A stretch of DNA of 64,000 nt from positions 496,001 through 560,000 of the forward strand of contig JAHLKI010000014.1 of assembly GCA_025602905.1 (NCBI GenBank), read 5' to 3'. The stretch is from Phlyctochytrium arcticum. Lineage: Eukaryota; Chytridiomycota; Chytridiomycetes; Chytridiales; Chytridiaceae. The notes beneath the pieces are model-generated. The model searched no databases. It saw nothing but the letters and a program-made list of their open reading frames with translations, and was not told where the DNA came from. A program made the position numbers and the translations under genes. Within the stretch, counting starts at the first letter, position 1, and every line of letters begins with the position of its first letter. This document shows positions 37,802-50,515 of the stretch, piece after piece.

Positions 37802-39510
37802 TCGCGGAGGTGAAGGTAATAAACAAAAAGAGTTTTCGCCGATGGTGCCAAGTTGGATGGGTAAAGGTGGTAAAGGTAACGTCGTTTTACTATTGGGCGG
37901 AAATGGTCAAACTGAATCCAAAACTGAATCTAGAGAGAAAAAGAAGCAGTAGTCAGTCCATATTCCGGAAACATATCACAATCGAGCGACACAGTTCAGC
38001 TTTTCATACTGCCAATCCAGTATTCAAGCACCGGGACTATTGCGTTGTCTTTATCTCCCGAAGGCAGTCCCGTCTCTGTCGGCTTTCGGTTTTCGCTCGC
38101 CAAAGTCGTCGTCGTCGGCGGCGGATATCCTCGTTCCGCACAAATACTCTCGAATCCAGTGCTAGTGGTCGTGAATGGTTCCAAGAGGATATCCACGTAC
38201 GCGTAGGCCCCAGCGCGTTGTCGCAAAGTCGTCCGAAAAGTTGGATAAGCGACCGGACGCGCGGCAAATCCAAAAAGTCACGCGTGGGAATATCCGTCAC
38301 GTGGGCGAATATTCTTAAGGTTGGACCCGTTTTGGATGCGTTATTTTTCGCGTAAGCACTTTTTCCGCCAAGCCCGAAACCAAAACAACGACCCCCGTTA
38401 TAATCAGCTTTCTTTTTCCTTCTTTTTCCTGAAATTCGCGCAGTCTTTACCGCGAATACCGGGACTCAAATAACACACATAAATCCCGTTATGCATGTTG
38501 GCCATAATGACTTTCCTTGGGGATTCCAGTGATTTACGATACGTTTAGGGTCCTCGTCCCGCGTCTTATGTTATTGAACCGTATAAAAAAAACGTAAGGG
38601 CCAAACCCCGATAAAAGGATTCGGACTTTGAAATTTGGGTGGGGGCATCTGTTTGGATAGTGTGCATCGGTGAATTTAAATCATGTAGCTAGTTCAAAAG
38701 ACCAAATGGTCAGCATTTTTGAGGGATCTCCCTTCTTTTTCTCTACTTAAGCCGGACCTCTGCCTGTGCCCGCTCTCTTTTTCTTTGTGCTTCACCCATT
38801 TTCGTCCCCGCGACCATCACCATCTTTGCGCATCGTCTTCCCCCCACCCTGAAATCTGCCCAGTTCTCCTTAATTACCATCTCCGTCTTGCTCTAGTGAT
38901 TGTATCCTAAGTGCATCCCGCGCCAGATCACAATCCCTTCACTGAAAAACCCCCGCACCTCATCTCTGTTGACATCTACCTAGGCCCTGCCTCAGATTCC
39001 TTTCGCTGATATCTGTCCCGTGGTCTCCACCATCCTCTTGCTCTTCCGGGTATAGCTCGATCCAGATTGTCACATCCCATCATTGCGCACCCGTTGCCTC
39101 AAAGTCAATTCGTTGATAATTCTCGCTTGGTGCCTTGACATCCGACATCACGCTCTAGTGATTATATCGTTCGTCCATCAGATAAACAGATACATATCAG
39201 TATCGCACACCCTCCACCATCCTCACATTTGACATCTACCCCATCCGTACCCGTGTCTCTCACACTCGCTGCTTTTGACAAGATCATCCGCTACGCTACG
39301 AGCTCGACCACTCTTTCCAGCTCTACACTACCAGGCATCCTCTGCTTGCTCTCTCTGTGTCTCTTTTGTGTCTTTATGAAGCATCAACCGGTGACTCTTC
39401 CTACTACAGTCTTGCACTCGTTTCAACTTTGACGGCAACTCGACCCGACCTGTCAGGATCCGTCTAAACTCGACTCCTATTACGAGAAGAAGTCTTCAGA
39501 GCCCATAAAA
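37802..39510. other. Promoter region and leader of eIF4G
   Basis: About 1.7 kb upstream of the eIF4G leader. A TATA-like TATAAAAAAAA is at about 38582, and from 38730 on the plus strand becomes strongly C/T-rich, as fungal promoters near the transcription start often are. The long open frame at 37810-38355 has a random, Arg/Ser-rich translation and I do not treat it as a gene. Confidence 0.35.
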
Positions 39511-40032
39511 CAGTAAGTATTAGCCCCTATCCCAGTGCCAAAGTCCCCAGAATTCCCCCCAAACCCAAAGCGCGCAGCAAGCCCTAGCCCGAGGTTGCAG
39601 CCACCCTCGCGCCGGCTGGAGTGCCCCTGGTTTCTTCTTCAGCAGTTTGTTGGCAGCAGCCGCCGAAATTTCGTCGCAGCACGAAAACAACGTCGGGTTA
39701 AACCCCGTCTTTTGTTGATCTCGCACATTGCAATCCTTCCGACTCTTTCGGCTCAGGACGACTTCTTTTTGGCACCCCCCCAGCGCCGGACGAAGAAAAT
39801 CCTAGGAGGTACCTATCCAGGCTTTGTTTAGGCTCGAAGAATGGCCGGATTGCGGTTACGTTGGGGGAATTGGAGGGCATTGATCTGTGCTCTGGGGGAC
39901 TCATGGGACCTATGGGAGTTTGTTCGAGGATTATTGCTAACTCCTGCCTTTCCTTTCAACAGCCTACGGTACATTGATTGTATCCAGTTTTATTATTATC
40001 CCACCATTACACAGTCAACAACTGATTTGCAG
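39511..40032 (+). other. Probable intron in the eIF4G 5' leader
   Basis: A strong donor (ACAGTAAGTATT, GT at 39511) and acceptor (CTGATTTGCAG, ending 40032) frame about 520 bases lacking a conserved coding signal, 57 bases before the eIF4G ATG. Long leader introns are common in highly expressed fungal genes. Precise borders are inferred. Confidence 0.45.
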
Positions 40033-40089
40033 GTATGTGCAGTTGTGTCATCAGGAGGAAACACACCATTGACCGTTTATGTGGCAGAT

Positions 40090-43000
40090 ATGACTACTTG
40101 GGCCCAGCGAGCAAGCGCACCCAAGAAGGCCCAGGCCGCCGCACCGTCCGTATCGACTGGTAAAGGCAAGGGAGGAAAGGCAGCGTCCCCGACCTCGGCA
40201 GAGGCCGTGCAACCGTCCACTCCTACCACCCCGGCTACCCCTACTACCCCTACCTCCGCCGTCCAACCCCCTCCCACGGATGCCGCCAAATCCCTCCCCA
40301 CCACCAACGGCCCTGCGACTTCATCCCGACCCGCGAAGAGTGGCAGCGGCAGCAGCAGCGGACCGCAGGTCAACGCTGGCAACGCTGCTGCTGGCCGGCA
40401 GCAACCTTTGAACTTTGCTGCCGCCTTGGCTGCAAAGAGCCAAGCCGCTTCTAACTCCCCCACCATCTCAGCCCAACCAGCAAGTGTTGAGGCACCCACC
40501 ACCCAAGTCCCGGCGATTAATGGCAAACCCCCCGTAGCCAAATCCGGCAACCAGGTGAATGGAAGGGGTGGTCAACCGAAGAACCGGGAATCGAGGTTAG
40601 TCTTGCATTTTTGGAGCGTTATCACCGCATTTGTTACCGAGGACTCATGATATTTTGTTTGGTATTTTTAGGCAAGGAGGGCATGCCCCAAGCGGCGAGG
40701 CAGTGCAGTTCAAAGGGGCCTTGAAGAGCAAGATGCACACGGTGCACGCCCCGGAGAAGCGGATGTCGTTTGGGTCGTTTGACTCATTGGAGGACTCGGC
40801 CGACCTGACCACGGCCTCCTCCACTCCCCGTGCCCCTTCCCCCGTCACAGTTGGAACGTCGGATTCCTCGTCTCCCAACCCCACTGCCACCTCCCCCACA
40901 CCGGCATCGGAGATTTCTTCCACCGGAGCTACTGTTTCAACATCCCCTACCGAGAGGACCACCCCTTACAATCTTTCCCGCACTCCTTCCTCTCACGCAA
41001 ACATTCCTCGCACGATGAGCGCTCCACCGACCATGAAGCCAGGTGCGAAACCAGCCGCCGGTCTCAAAAATGCTGAAAGTGCCCCCCAGCACACCCAGGC
41101 CACTCAATCAGAAGCTCCCACCACGCAACAACAACCATCTGTTCCCCACCATGCTCCCTCCCCAAAACATGCCATGGCGCAGCAGTCGCAGGGACAACCT
41201 TTGGCATCCATGCCGGCTGCAAGTATTGCCCACACTGGAGCCATGTCGCCCGGACAAGGGATGCATCACGCCGTTTCCCAACCACAAATGCACCCCGGAT
41301 ACGCCCCGTTACATGGTCCTCCTCAGCACGCCCAACAACATCCGCAATTTCATCCCCATCATGTACAGCAACAGCATCAGCAGCATCAAATGCAGCAACA
41401 TCCACAGCAGCATTTCACCGGACCGCGTCACCAGCAACCTCACATCCGCCCTCAGCAACATATGTCCAACCAGTCATACCAGCCAAAGGCATACAAAGGC
41501 CATGTCGCTCCTCAGCCCCACATGCAGCCTATTCCTCAAACTAGCGGTCCCATGATGCATCCATCATCAATGCCTGGCCCTAATTCACCCATGTATGCAT
41601 ACGTTCAAAATGGTGCGCCGTTTTACCCCCCACCCCACCAGTATTACGATCCCAATTTGGCTGCCCAATATGGTCAGTATCAGTACATGCCGTACCCTCC
41701 GGTAATGCAGCAAACTCCCCCCCCTGCTGGTCCTCGCTTTGTTCCCCCCCATACCTCTGCTGCACCCGCCACTTCAACGCGCCCCGCTCCTCGTGCTCGC
41801 GTCGCTGTAACAATTAAGCGCCCTGACACGGATGAGCCCGTTCAGCTGCCTCAAACCACAATAGCTGCCCCTGCCCCAGCACCACGGGTTGTTGCGCCTA
41901 CTCCGGCACCAAAGATTGAAACTCCCAAGTCAAAGGTTACCATCGTTCTCAAGAATCCCGAAACTGGTGCAACTATTCGCTTAAACAACAAAGGAGACGA
42001 AACGGAGACAAAATCTGACGCTGCACCGGAGGAGAAGGCTGCCGCGTCTACTGAAGTAAAGCCTGTTGCGGAAGAGGCAAAGAAGGAGCCAAAGGCGGCT
42101 GAAAAGAAGACTGAGCCGGTTGCTGTCACCAAACCTGCCGAAAAGGTGGAAGAGAAGAAGGTTGAAGCACCAAAGCCAGCTGTCACTGAAAAGAAGGCGG
42201 ATGAGAAGAAGCCTTCCCCTGCGGCAGTCAAGTCTCAGAAGCCGGATGAAAAGCCAGTTGAGCAAAAAAAGGACGCAGCACCGGTCGTCAGGCCAGTTGA
42301 GAAGAAGGTGTCGACTCCAGCGCTCAAGTCCTCTGTATTGGAGAAGAAAAAGTCTGAACCACAATTGGCAAGAGAACCAAAGGAGGCAGCAAAAAAGTCC
42401 CCGGAGCCTGTTGAGAAAGAAAAGCCCATCACGACTAAAGTTGTCGACGAGGCCAAGTCTGCTATGACTACGGTTGTTGACGAGGCCAAGTCTGCTATGA
42501 CTACCGTTGTTGACGCTGTGAAGTCTGTGTCCACCGTTGTTGACGCTGTGAAGTCTGTGTCTACCACTGTTGTTGATGCGGTTAAAGACGTTGTACCATC
42601 TGTCACCAAGGAGTCTTCTGCGAGTGATGCAAAGGTGGATGCTCCCTCCAAGGAGAAGAAGGAGGAAGTTAAGGAGACTCCTGCTCCCGCCAAGAAAGAT
42701 GCCAAGCCCGTTACGGCTAAGCCTGTTGAGGTCAAGGAAGATGCCAAGAAGGACACTAAGACAGCTCCGGCTAAGGTTGAGGCTAAGCCTGTGAAGGTTG
42801 ATGCCCCTGCACCGAAAGCGGAGGTTAAGGAAACTCCCAAGGCCCCGCAGTCTGCTGTCAAGGCCGATGCACCTAAAGCTGAGGCCAAGGTCGCTCCTCC
42901 TGCTAATAAAGTCGAAACTCCTGTCAAAGATGAGGCTAAGCCCGTTCCTGCTACTGAGAAGCCCGCCGTTGAAGAGCCAGTAAAGTCTGCTGCCCCGGCC

Positions 43001-45883
43001 AAGGTCGTCGAAGAGAAGGAAGTTAAGAAGGAGGATGCCAAGCCCATTGCTAGCAAACCTGAGCCCGCTTCAGAATCAGCTGCTGTGCGCCGATCGGAAT
43101 CACCAGTTGCCGACGAATCTGCCGAAGCATCAAAGGATGGCGAGGAGTCTGCCGAGAAGCCCAAAGATGGCCCAACAAAGCTTGACACCCGACCCTCTAT
43201 GACACGTCTCGAGTCTTTTGAGTGCATCCGCTATCCCGAATCTGTTCCATCACCTTCTCACGAACCCGGTATGCCTTTCCGCTACCAGCGTGATTTCTTG
43301 ATGCAGTTCGCGGAATTTGCCAAGGAGAAGCCTGAGGGCTTGCCTCCTCACTCGGACATCTATGGTGACGAAAAGGGCGGATCTTCCGGTGGTCCCCGTC
43401 GTGACTCAAAGGGCCCAGCTGGTCGACCCATGTCGCGTCAAAACTCATCCACCGATGCTCGTGGCACCAAGAGTGAAGACCGATGGGCTGCGGCTATGGC
43501 TCAAAAGGAAATGGGTGCGCGCCCAGGCGGCATGATTACTGTTCCTATCCCTGCTGGTGCTCGTATGGCTCGTACAGGTTCAGGCTCAGGTAGTGGACGT
43601 GCCCCAGCACCGATGTCTCGTACCAGCTCTTTCCGATCCGGTGACGCTGGCTTTCGCTCTGAAAACACCGGTTCTCGTGATGGACGGAATCAAGGTGGTC
43701 GTAGCTCGCGTTCTGGAGCTAGTGGTGGTGGTGGTCACCGATACGCACCTCCCGAGCCTCCAATGGAACCCGTTGAGCCGTTGACCAAGTCTGAAAGTGC
43801 CTGGGTACCTCACTCAATGAAGAACACCAAGGGGTCTGACGTCGAGGATGCCGAAAAGGCCGAAGAAGAGGTCATTGCTCGAAAGATGAAGGGTCTCTTG
43901 AACAAGTTGACAATTGACCGATTCGACTCTATTTCCGACCAGATCATGAATGTCGGTATTACCCGCGAGAGCATTCTCAAGGGCGTTATTGGACAAATCT
44001 TTGAAAAGGCGTTGGATGAACCCAACTTTGGTGCCATGTACGCCTCCCTTTGTTCCAAGCTCTCCCAGGAATTACCCAAAATCCAGACTTGGATTGATCT
44101 CAATGCCAAGAACAATGCTTTCCGCCGTGCTCTGTTGAATCGTTGTCAGGAAGAGTTTGAACGAGGTGCTAAATGGTCCGAGTCGGAAGAGAAGCTCACC
44201 GAGCAGCGCCGGGAGGCCCGTAGCAAATTGGACACTATGACTGATGAGGAGAAACTTAAGATTGCACAGGAAGATTACGAGCGAGGCAAACTTAAGCGTC
44301 GTGTACTTGGTAACATGCAGTTCATCGGAGAGCTCTTTGTCAAGGGCTTGATTACCGAGAAGATTATGCACTTTTCTTGCATCCAGCCTCTGTTGGAGAA
44401 TGTCGAAAACCCAGAAGAGGAGGATGTCGAGTCTCTCTGTAAGCTGCTCAACACAACCGGTGCTCGTATGGACCACGACCGGGCCAAGAAGCAGTTCGAT
44501 GCCTACTTTGCACGTATTGAGGAACTTGCCAACAACAAAAAGCTTGCTGCCCGTATTAGATTCATGTTGCGCGATTTGATTGATTTGCGCAAAGACAGAT
44601 GGGCCAACCGTAATGCACCAACTGGACCCAAGACAATTGCTCAGATTCGTGCGGAAGCCGAACAGAAGGCCGCTGAAGATAATGCCAAACTTCTTGCCGA
44701 TCGTAACCGTGGTTCAGGACACCGGGGTATGCCTTCGCGTGACCAACAATTCCGAGATCGCCGCGGTGGGGGCCGTGGTAGTTCGGATGGCCGTTCAGGC
44801 GTTCCTCAAGTCAACAGCGATGGTTGGGTTACGCCTGGTGCTCGCGCTGCACCTGCCAGCCAGGCCAACCGCACGGGAGACATGTCCAACTTTGGTGTTA
44901 TGCAGAAGCCATCTGGTGCACCCATGACATTTGGACCTGGTGGAGGAAAGGGATTCAAGCCATGGGGCGGCAAAAAGGCCGAGAACAAGGATGCCAATTC
45001 GATGAGTCGGTCCAGCAGCTCTGGGGAGAGTGGTCTGGGTTCGGCAAATCCGTTTGCATTACTTGAAGCCAGTGGAGATGCTGGTCGCAAGCAGTCTGTC
45101 GATGAAGGTAGCAAGGAAGCCGCCAGCAAGGCTGCCGCCGCTGTCAAGACACCCGATACCGTCGACGAGGAACCCAAACGGCCAACCAAGCAACATGCCA
45201 AGTCCAAGTTTGAAGGAATTGTTACTGAATGGTTCTCACTATTGGACGTTAACGTACGTTTGCGCTGGATTCATTTGCTTTTGTTGCCACATTCTGACTT
45301 TTTTTCCTTGCGTATATAGGAGGTTGAAGAATCACTCAAGGAACTTAACGCAGACAACTACCACGCCGACCTAGTTGACGTCCTCTTGAACAAAGCATGG
45401 GACAAAAAGACGGCTGAAGTGAAGACTGCAGTCGACCTTCTCATGAACCTGTTGGACGACGGCGTTGTCACCAACGACCAAGTCAAGTCAATTTTGGGTG
45501 CACAGATTGAGCAAATCCCAGATATGTCCATTGATGTGCCCGATCACTACAAGAATGTTGGACACTTGTTGGGACGACTCATTGCCCGGGATACCCTGAC
45601 CTTTGCTGACGTGTTTGAGTACACGAAACCATTACTGGACACGCGCGCTCGCACGCCGCCCTCCACAAAACTGCTGCTGGAGATTTTGAAGGATTTGAAA
45701 ACGGTCGATAGCGAAGATGCCATGGTTGCCGCATGGAAAAAGTCTGAGTTGGAGTTGAAGGACTGGTGGCCCAAACCTGAGGAGGCCAAGGATGATGCCA
45801 AAAAGGAAGACGCTGCCAAGACTGTCAACGACGCTGTCACCAAATGGCAGAACATGAATGACATGACGGCGCTCACTGCTTAA
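40090..45883 (+). CDS. EIF4G: Translation initiation factor eIF4G
   Basis: Scaffold of the cap-binding complex eIF4F, joining eIF4E, eIF4A and poly(A)-binding protein. Three exons (40090-40595, 40672-45253, 45320-45883) give 1883 residues, long for a fungal eIF4G. The start MTTWAQRASAPKKAQ opens a Ser/Thr/Pro/Ala-rich, then Gln/His/Pro-rich region (about 300-560). A Lys/Ala/Pro/Val/Glu-rich low-complexity stretch follows (about 590-980). The canonical eIF4E-binding motif YxxxxL-hydrophobic is present as YQRDFLM at about residue 1040. The MIF4G HEAT domain spans roughly 1238-1485 (NKLTIDRFDSISDQIM, GELFVKGLITEKIMH, ELANNKKLAARIRFMLRDL). An RGG/Ser-rich linker leads to the MA3 domain (from about 1678; VEESLKELNADNYH, TAVDLLMNLLDDGVV, HLLGRLIARDTLTF) and an acidic tail. 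A rearranged copy lies at 60.8-63.5 kb. Confidence 0.95.
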
Positions 45884-46388
45884 ATCCACTCCCTACCACT
45901 TTTCCTCTGCATTTTTAAACTACTTGGCATTTTTCTTAGAGCTTAATTATTTCCTTCCCTTCTATACATAGCCCATACCATTCATCCCTTTCACCTTTTT
46001 TATCCATTTTTTTTTCTTCTTAAAAATTGCGCTCTCCTTGTTATTTCGTTGTATCATCGACACGTATATACAATTGTTTTTTTTTTCTGTTGACACTTGT
46101 TGATGCCACTTAAGACGAAGACTTGGCAACAAACTCAGGACGCAGAGCCGTTTAGGGCTCCCAACTTCCCAAGGGAGTTGGTAAAACGACGCCCGATGTG
46201 TACAGAACCCGGAAAGAAGACCTCGGTCGGAACTTGGGTCGGGACGCTACAACAAACAACTCCAAAAACTGGGCGGCAGGGTTTGATATCAGGATGAGCA
46301 TTAATAGCAGAATACAAATAGCTGGATTTGTGGCAGTCCCCTTTTCTCATCTCAGCATTTATAAGGTCCCAGAACAAGAAAAGCAAAA
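45884..46388. other. eIF4G 3' region and left edge of paralogue array
   Basis: About 500 bases. The first part is T-rich eIF4G 3' sequence. The last 60 bases before 46389 (CATTTATAAGGTCCCAGAACAAGAAAAGCAAAA-like) resemble the leaders of the downstream array genes. No gene seen. Confidence 0.4.
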
Positions 46389-46616
46389 ATGGTTGCCCTC
46401 CAAGCATTGTCGAGTCTCATCCCAGTTGTGGAATCGGTCGTTTCATCATGGCAGACAACATCAACCCACCGTGTCTACGGCCGCGCAGTAAATCTCCTCC
46501 CATTATCGAATTTGTCCGCTACCCTTTGTGCCATACATACCTCATGTCGCTTCTCCAAAATAATAATAATCTTTCATGTCCCATATTCGCATCGTGCCAT
46601 ACATTTGGTCGGATAG
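46389..46616 (+). pseudogene. Array unit 1, internally deleted stub
   Basis: Begins MVALQALSSLIPVVESVV then SSWQTTS, clearly the same hydrophobic N-terminus as the intact array genes. It then loses the whole cysteine-bearing body: within some 25 codons the DNA already matches the region that lies downstream of the stop codon in intact units (CTCCTCCCATTATCGAATTT, ACCTCAT, TCGTGCCATACAT). The open frame runs on into that former non-coding DNA. Most simply a deletion removed the body. Confidence 0.7.
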
Positions 46617-47887
46617 TCGAGACAGCTTGTGACATACTTGCTTGGGTTGGTTACAGGTTAAATGCCCTTACCATTGCGTTGCAAGTTGCGTTAGAGCAAA
46701 TACAACGACAGCGTTCTCTAGAATAGGAGCAACCTACAGCCGACATCAGCATTACTGCCTTGCAACCGCAAGCTGCGCAGCTCTACTGCGCGGAAAGAGT
46801 TTCGGGACAGACTTTATAGGTATGTCGAGATTCAGTAGCCGCAAGGTAATATTTGAACGAGGATGTTGTAAATGCCTTAAAACTTTGTTGCTCGCCGTCT
46901 TTCCCAATGCACGAGGAGCAGTTTTCCGTACTGTCCGAGCTGGTGTCCGTGCCATAGAAGCAATTTTGCACGCCGTTGTGATTTCAGATATTAGCTGGCT
47001 CTTCCTATCTCTCTAACGCAATCGCTTTCATACGGTAATATGTGTTGCTTTAATCAAAGAATGAACCAGTGTTGTTGTTTCGGCACTCATCTGAACTTAC
47101 CGGCATGTCAGATTTCGAGAGCTTACTTGAGTATCAGTTATCGGTAACACATTGTATTGTTCTTGTTTTTCATTTAACCTTCCCATGCGAATAATATATT
47201 CTGATGCATGACTAATTTTCCCACGTATAAGGTTGTTTTCTATCATCCATGTTTTCCCGCTGATGTCCATTTGTCCTTCCGACTTGAGTGGGCATATGAG
47301 AGGTCAACCAATCGTCCATTTCGTTCGGTCGCTTCCGACTAACAGCTCCTGGTTTGCTTTGCAACTGTGACGTCTAATCAAAATCATCAGGCTCTTTGTC
47401 CTGGATTTTCTAAATTTCCAAATGATCAAGCGGCAGTGCCGGGCGGCATTTCTATGGTTCTTTCCTGAAAGCTACTCCTCCTACTCGTCGCAGCCGGTTC
47501 GGTCTCGTTGGTGCCAATCAACATTATCCGGACGGCCAAAAGTTACTATGGTGAAAAAATTGTCACCCTGATGTTCTTGCTTTGAGATTTTATGGTATCG
47601 TACTCCACTCTAATATATGGGTCGATGCCGGATTTGATTTGCCAAGGTAATTCATACTTCTCCATGGATCTACTATATACTACTTTCTGGAACCCCGGCG
47701 TCACGACCACTTGGCACTACCACTTGGCAGTGGCAGTGGCAATGGTACTTACTTCTCCTCAGATACTCAGTACAGACAGATATCCAGATGAATCGCAGAA
47801 TTTGTTTAAATAGTTGGACCGTCGCCAGCAGCCCTTTCCTTCCCATCCCAGCATTTACAAGTTTATTCCGAATCCAAGAAAACAAGA
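46617..47887. other. Spacer between array units 1 and 2
   Basis: About 1.27 kb of spacer, related along much of its length to the spacer between units 2 and 3 and partly to the DNA at 51100-51220. Open stretches here (for example 46642-47016) are not conserved between spacers, so I do not call them genes. Confidence 0.5.
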
Positions 47888-48460
47888 ATGGTTGCCTTCC
47901 AAGAATTGGCTAGTCTTCTCCCCATCGCAGCATCGGTCTTTTCATCGGGGCAGACCACATCAGCAAGCTTCTCCAACGTTGTCATCGCCAGTCGGCAAAA
48001 CAGCGACATGCCTAAGCAGTGTAGCCAGGGAATCGACAATACCAGTTGCGATGGCTACCTTGGGATTGTCCATATCAAGAACACCAACATCGATGCAAAG
48101 AGGGCACAATGCCTGTGTCCGCACCTTCAAACTATGTCGCACTCTTTGATGGACAAGGAGTGCATGGCGTATCTCAAAAAACAGACCCCCGATTTAAAAG
48201 ACATACCAGACCTGGAGGGACAGCTGGCCATAGAGATGACCAGGATCAAAGGATTCTTGACGATTTGCGAAAAAGGCGATTACGAAGCGGCTGCAAAGGA
48301 GTTGAACGACCAGACGGACAAATTGAAGAAGAAGGAAGAGGTCCCTCAACAAGCGGCCATCCAGCCGACGAGTGGAGGGCCAAAGTTATTGGCTATCGGA
48401 CATTGGTTTATGGTGGGCACGGCTGTTGCGATCACCGGGGCGGTCCTGGGAACGTTTTAG
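47888..48460 (+). CDS. Six-cysteine, GPI-signal-like protein (array unit 2)
   Basis: An intronless 190-residue protein of a family I do not recognise. The start MVAFQELASLLPIAASVFSS is hydrophobic and looks like a weak signal peptide. Cysteines are at 45, 54, 75, 77, 92 and 127, giving C-x8-C-x20-C-x-C-x14-C-x34-C; the last lies in CEKGDYEAAAKELND, a motif shared by all intact copies. A charged, probably helical stretch (LKKKEEVPQQAA) leads to TSGGP and a hydrophobic end (LLAIGHWFMVGTAVAITGAV), which has the layout of a GPI-attachment signal: small omega residues, then 20 or more apolar residues to the end. Predicted as a cell-surface protein with three disulfides. Function unknown. The first cysteine spacing is seven shorter than in units 3 and 5. 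Confidence 0.72.
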   Translation: MVAFQELASLLPIAASVFSSGQTTSASFSNVVIASRQNSDMPKQCSQGIDNTSCDGYLGIVHIKNTNIDAKRAQCLCPHLQTMSHSLMDKECMAYLKKQTPDLKDIPDLEGQLAIEMTRIKGFLTICEKGDYEAAAKELNDQTDKLKKKEEVPQQAAIQPTSGGPKLLAIGHWFMVGTAVAITGAVLGTF

Positions 48461-49397
48461 GCAGTTCGTTTCCTCCTATCAAATTATCCAGTACTTTTTG
48501 TACCCTACATATACCTCATATCAGTTTTGTAATATCTCAATATCAGTCTTACATATGTACCATATTCGTATCGTGCCATACATCAGTTTGAATAGTCGAG
48601 GCAGCTTCCTGCATCTTTGCTTGCGTTACAGATTGCGTTAGAGCAAACGTAACGACAGCGTTCGCTCATGCCGGCCTCATTCTAACTGCCATTTCAGAAA
48701 TTCTAGAGGTTCATGATCACTTTTGCGCTTTTTCTTGTGTCATTAATCGCATGCGACTGATTCCTGATGCATGGTTGAACTCGACGCGTTAGGTTGCTTT
48801 CTACCACCAATTTTTACCCGTTGATTGATGTCGAGTTGATCTTGCTACTTGAGACGTCAACCTCGCTTCCGACTAACCGTTCCTGGTATGCTGTGCAATT
48901 CTGACTTGTACTGTAGACAAAGTCATCAGGCTCTTTGCCCTGGATTTTGTTCGATTGATCAAGGCCGGAAGTGCCCCGGGTGACATTTCTTAGGGCGTTT
49001 CTTAGAAGCAATTACATCGATTTGATTGTATAGCCGCCGGAAATTGGCGCTCCGTTTCGTTGGCGGAAGTCAACTATGAAATCATAAAATATCCGGACGG
49101 CCAAAAGTTATCGAAAGATTCGCAAACTTGATGCCTTTGCCTTGAGATTTTATGGTAATATCGTAGCTGATTCCAGATCTGATTTAGCAAGTCAATCAAT
49201 ACTTCTTCCATGGATCTATCTAATACTACTTCCTGGAATCCTGGAACACCCGGAAGATCACTAACGCCTCAGGTACGCGCGGATATCCATATGAAATTAT
49301 GAATGGCAGGATGTGTTAAATAGTTGGGTCTTGGCCAGTCGCCCCTTCCTTCCCATTCCAGCATTAACAAGTTTATTCCGCATCCAAGAAAACAAAC
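48461..49397. other. Spacer between array units 2 and 3
   Basis: About 940 bases. Matches the unit 1-2 spacer in several blocks (for example CATCAGGCTCTTTG about 48928). The last 80 bases before 49398 closely match those before 47888, so the promoter was duplicated with the gene. No gene inside. Confidence 0.5.
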
Positions 49398-49964
49398 ATG
49401 GTTGCCATCCAAGCATTGGCTAGTCTTCTCCCCCTCGCAGCATCGGTCTTTTCATCAGGGCAGACCACATCTCTTAACGTTGTCCTTACAAGTCGGCAAC
49501 CGGGGCAACCGCCCAGCGACCAATGTGTGCAACGAATGAACAACCTTGCTTCCTTCCCGTCCAACCCCAGCTGCCAAGCCGCTGCTTTAGCTACCCCTGA
49601 TCAGAACAATATCGTATTCGATGCGACCTGGGCAAAATGTATGTGTCCGATCTTCCAAAATATGTCAGACATTGTGGCGGACAAGGAGTGCCTCGCCTAC
49701 GCAATAAAGCAGAAACCTGAATTGGCAAAGGCAGATTCGGCAGAACAGATAACCAAGGAGATGAACGATGCGCAAGGAATCTTGGCGCCGTGCGCAAAGG
49801 GTGATTTTGAAGCGGCTGCCAAGGAGTTGAACGACCGGAAAGTTAAGAACGACCAGGCCGAGAAAAGTCAGCAGAGTGGGGGGCTACAGTCATTAGCTAT
49901 CGGATATTTGTTCATGATGGGCACGGCTGTTGCGACTTCCGGGGCCGTCTTGGGGATGTTTTGA
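49398..49964 (+). CDS. Six-cysteine, GPI-signal-like protein (array unit 3)
   Basis: A 188-residue paralogue. The hydrophobic start MVAIQALASLLPLAASVFSS is nearly identical to unit 2, while the middle has diverged strongly. Cysteines at 43, 59, 81, 83, 98 and 132 give C-x15-C-x21-C-x-C-x14-C-x33-C. Shared motifs: SRQ before the first cysteine, KCMCPIFQ around the CxC, ADKECLAY, and CAKGDFEAAAKELND. It ends QQSGGLQSLAIG then an apolar tail ending GAVLGMF, again GPI-signal-like. It has ATG and promoter in the same place as unit 2. Conserved ends with a fast-changing centre suggest diversification of the exposed part. Function unknown. Confidence 0.72.
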   Translation: MVAIQALASLLPLAASVFSSGQTTSLNVVLTSRQPGQPPSDQCVQRMNNLASFPSNPSCQAAALATPDQNNIVFDATWAKCMCPIFQNMSDIVADKECLAYAIKQKPELAKADSAEQITKEMNDAQGILAPCAKGDFEAAAKELNDRKVKNDQAEKSQQSGGLQSLAIGYLFMMGTAVATSGAVLGMF

Positions 49965-50515
49965 GCAATTGATCTCCTCTGATTGTTGAATTCTGAGTTA
50001 CCGTTGTATACCTCATATCGCTTTTGTAGTTAATAAGTACTGATTTACTGATAAATACTGAGCTGCAAAGCCTCGTATTCTCTCTACTCCCGTCGACTGA
50101 TATCCTGCCCGTTGTATTTTTTTGATGACATGTCTTTGAGCTTGTTTCGGAGCCCGGGGAAGATGTGTATCCACTTCGAAATCATATACTTTCGATCGGA
50201 ATGACATGCACCCATGTAGCGAATGGGCTGGCTAATGGGCCTGTGCCTAATTACGACGTTTTCCTAAGTTCCTAAGTTCCTCGCATCAATTCATTTGGCG
50301 AGGTTTCTCCAGAGATGACAGAGAAAGAACACGAACCGCGAGATTTGGCGAGAAACGGCCTAAAATTCGATTTTTTTCACCGTTTCGAACTGTCGATATC
50401 CACGATCCCAAATAGCAGAATTTCAACAGGGCTTCTGATGCACTCGTAGATCAACTGGATAATTTTGCAGGTTGCGCCTTCCCATCCCAGCGTTTCGATT
50501 CCAAGAAAAGCCAAA
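49965..50515. other. Spacer between array units 3 and 4
   Basis: About 550 bases, shorter than the first two spacers; the block with CATCAGGCTCTTTG is absent. The last 50 bases before 50516 (CTTCCCATCCCAGCGTTTCG, CCAAGAAAAGCCAAA) are a truncated version of the shared leader. Nothing else recognised. Confidence 0.45.

Noticed and set aside
37810..38355. 181-codon plus-strand open frame
   Set aside because: Translation is Arg/Ser-rich and random looking, does not start in a convincing context and overlaps the eIF4G promoter region.
42235..43227. 330-codon open frame antisense to eIF4G
   Set aside because: Shadow of the low-complexity Lys/Ala/Pro/Glu coding stretch; its translation is a Ser/Thr/Ala/Phe run.
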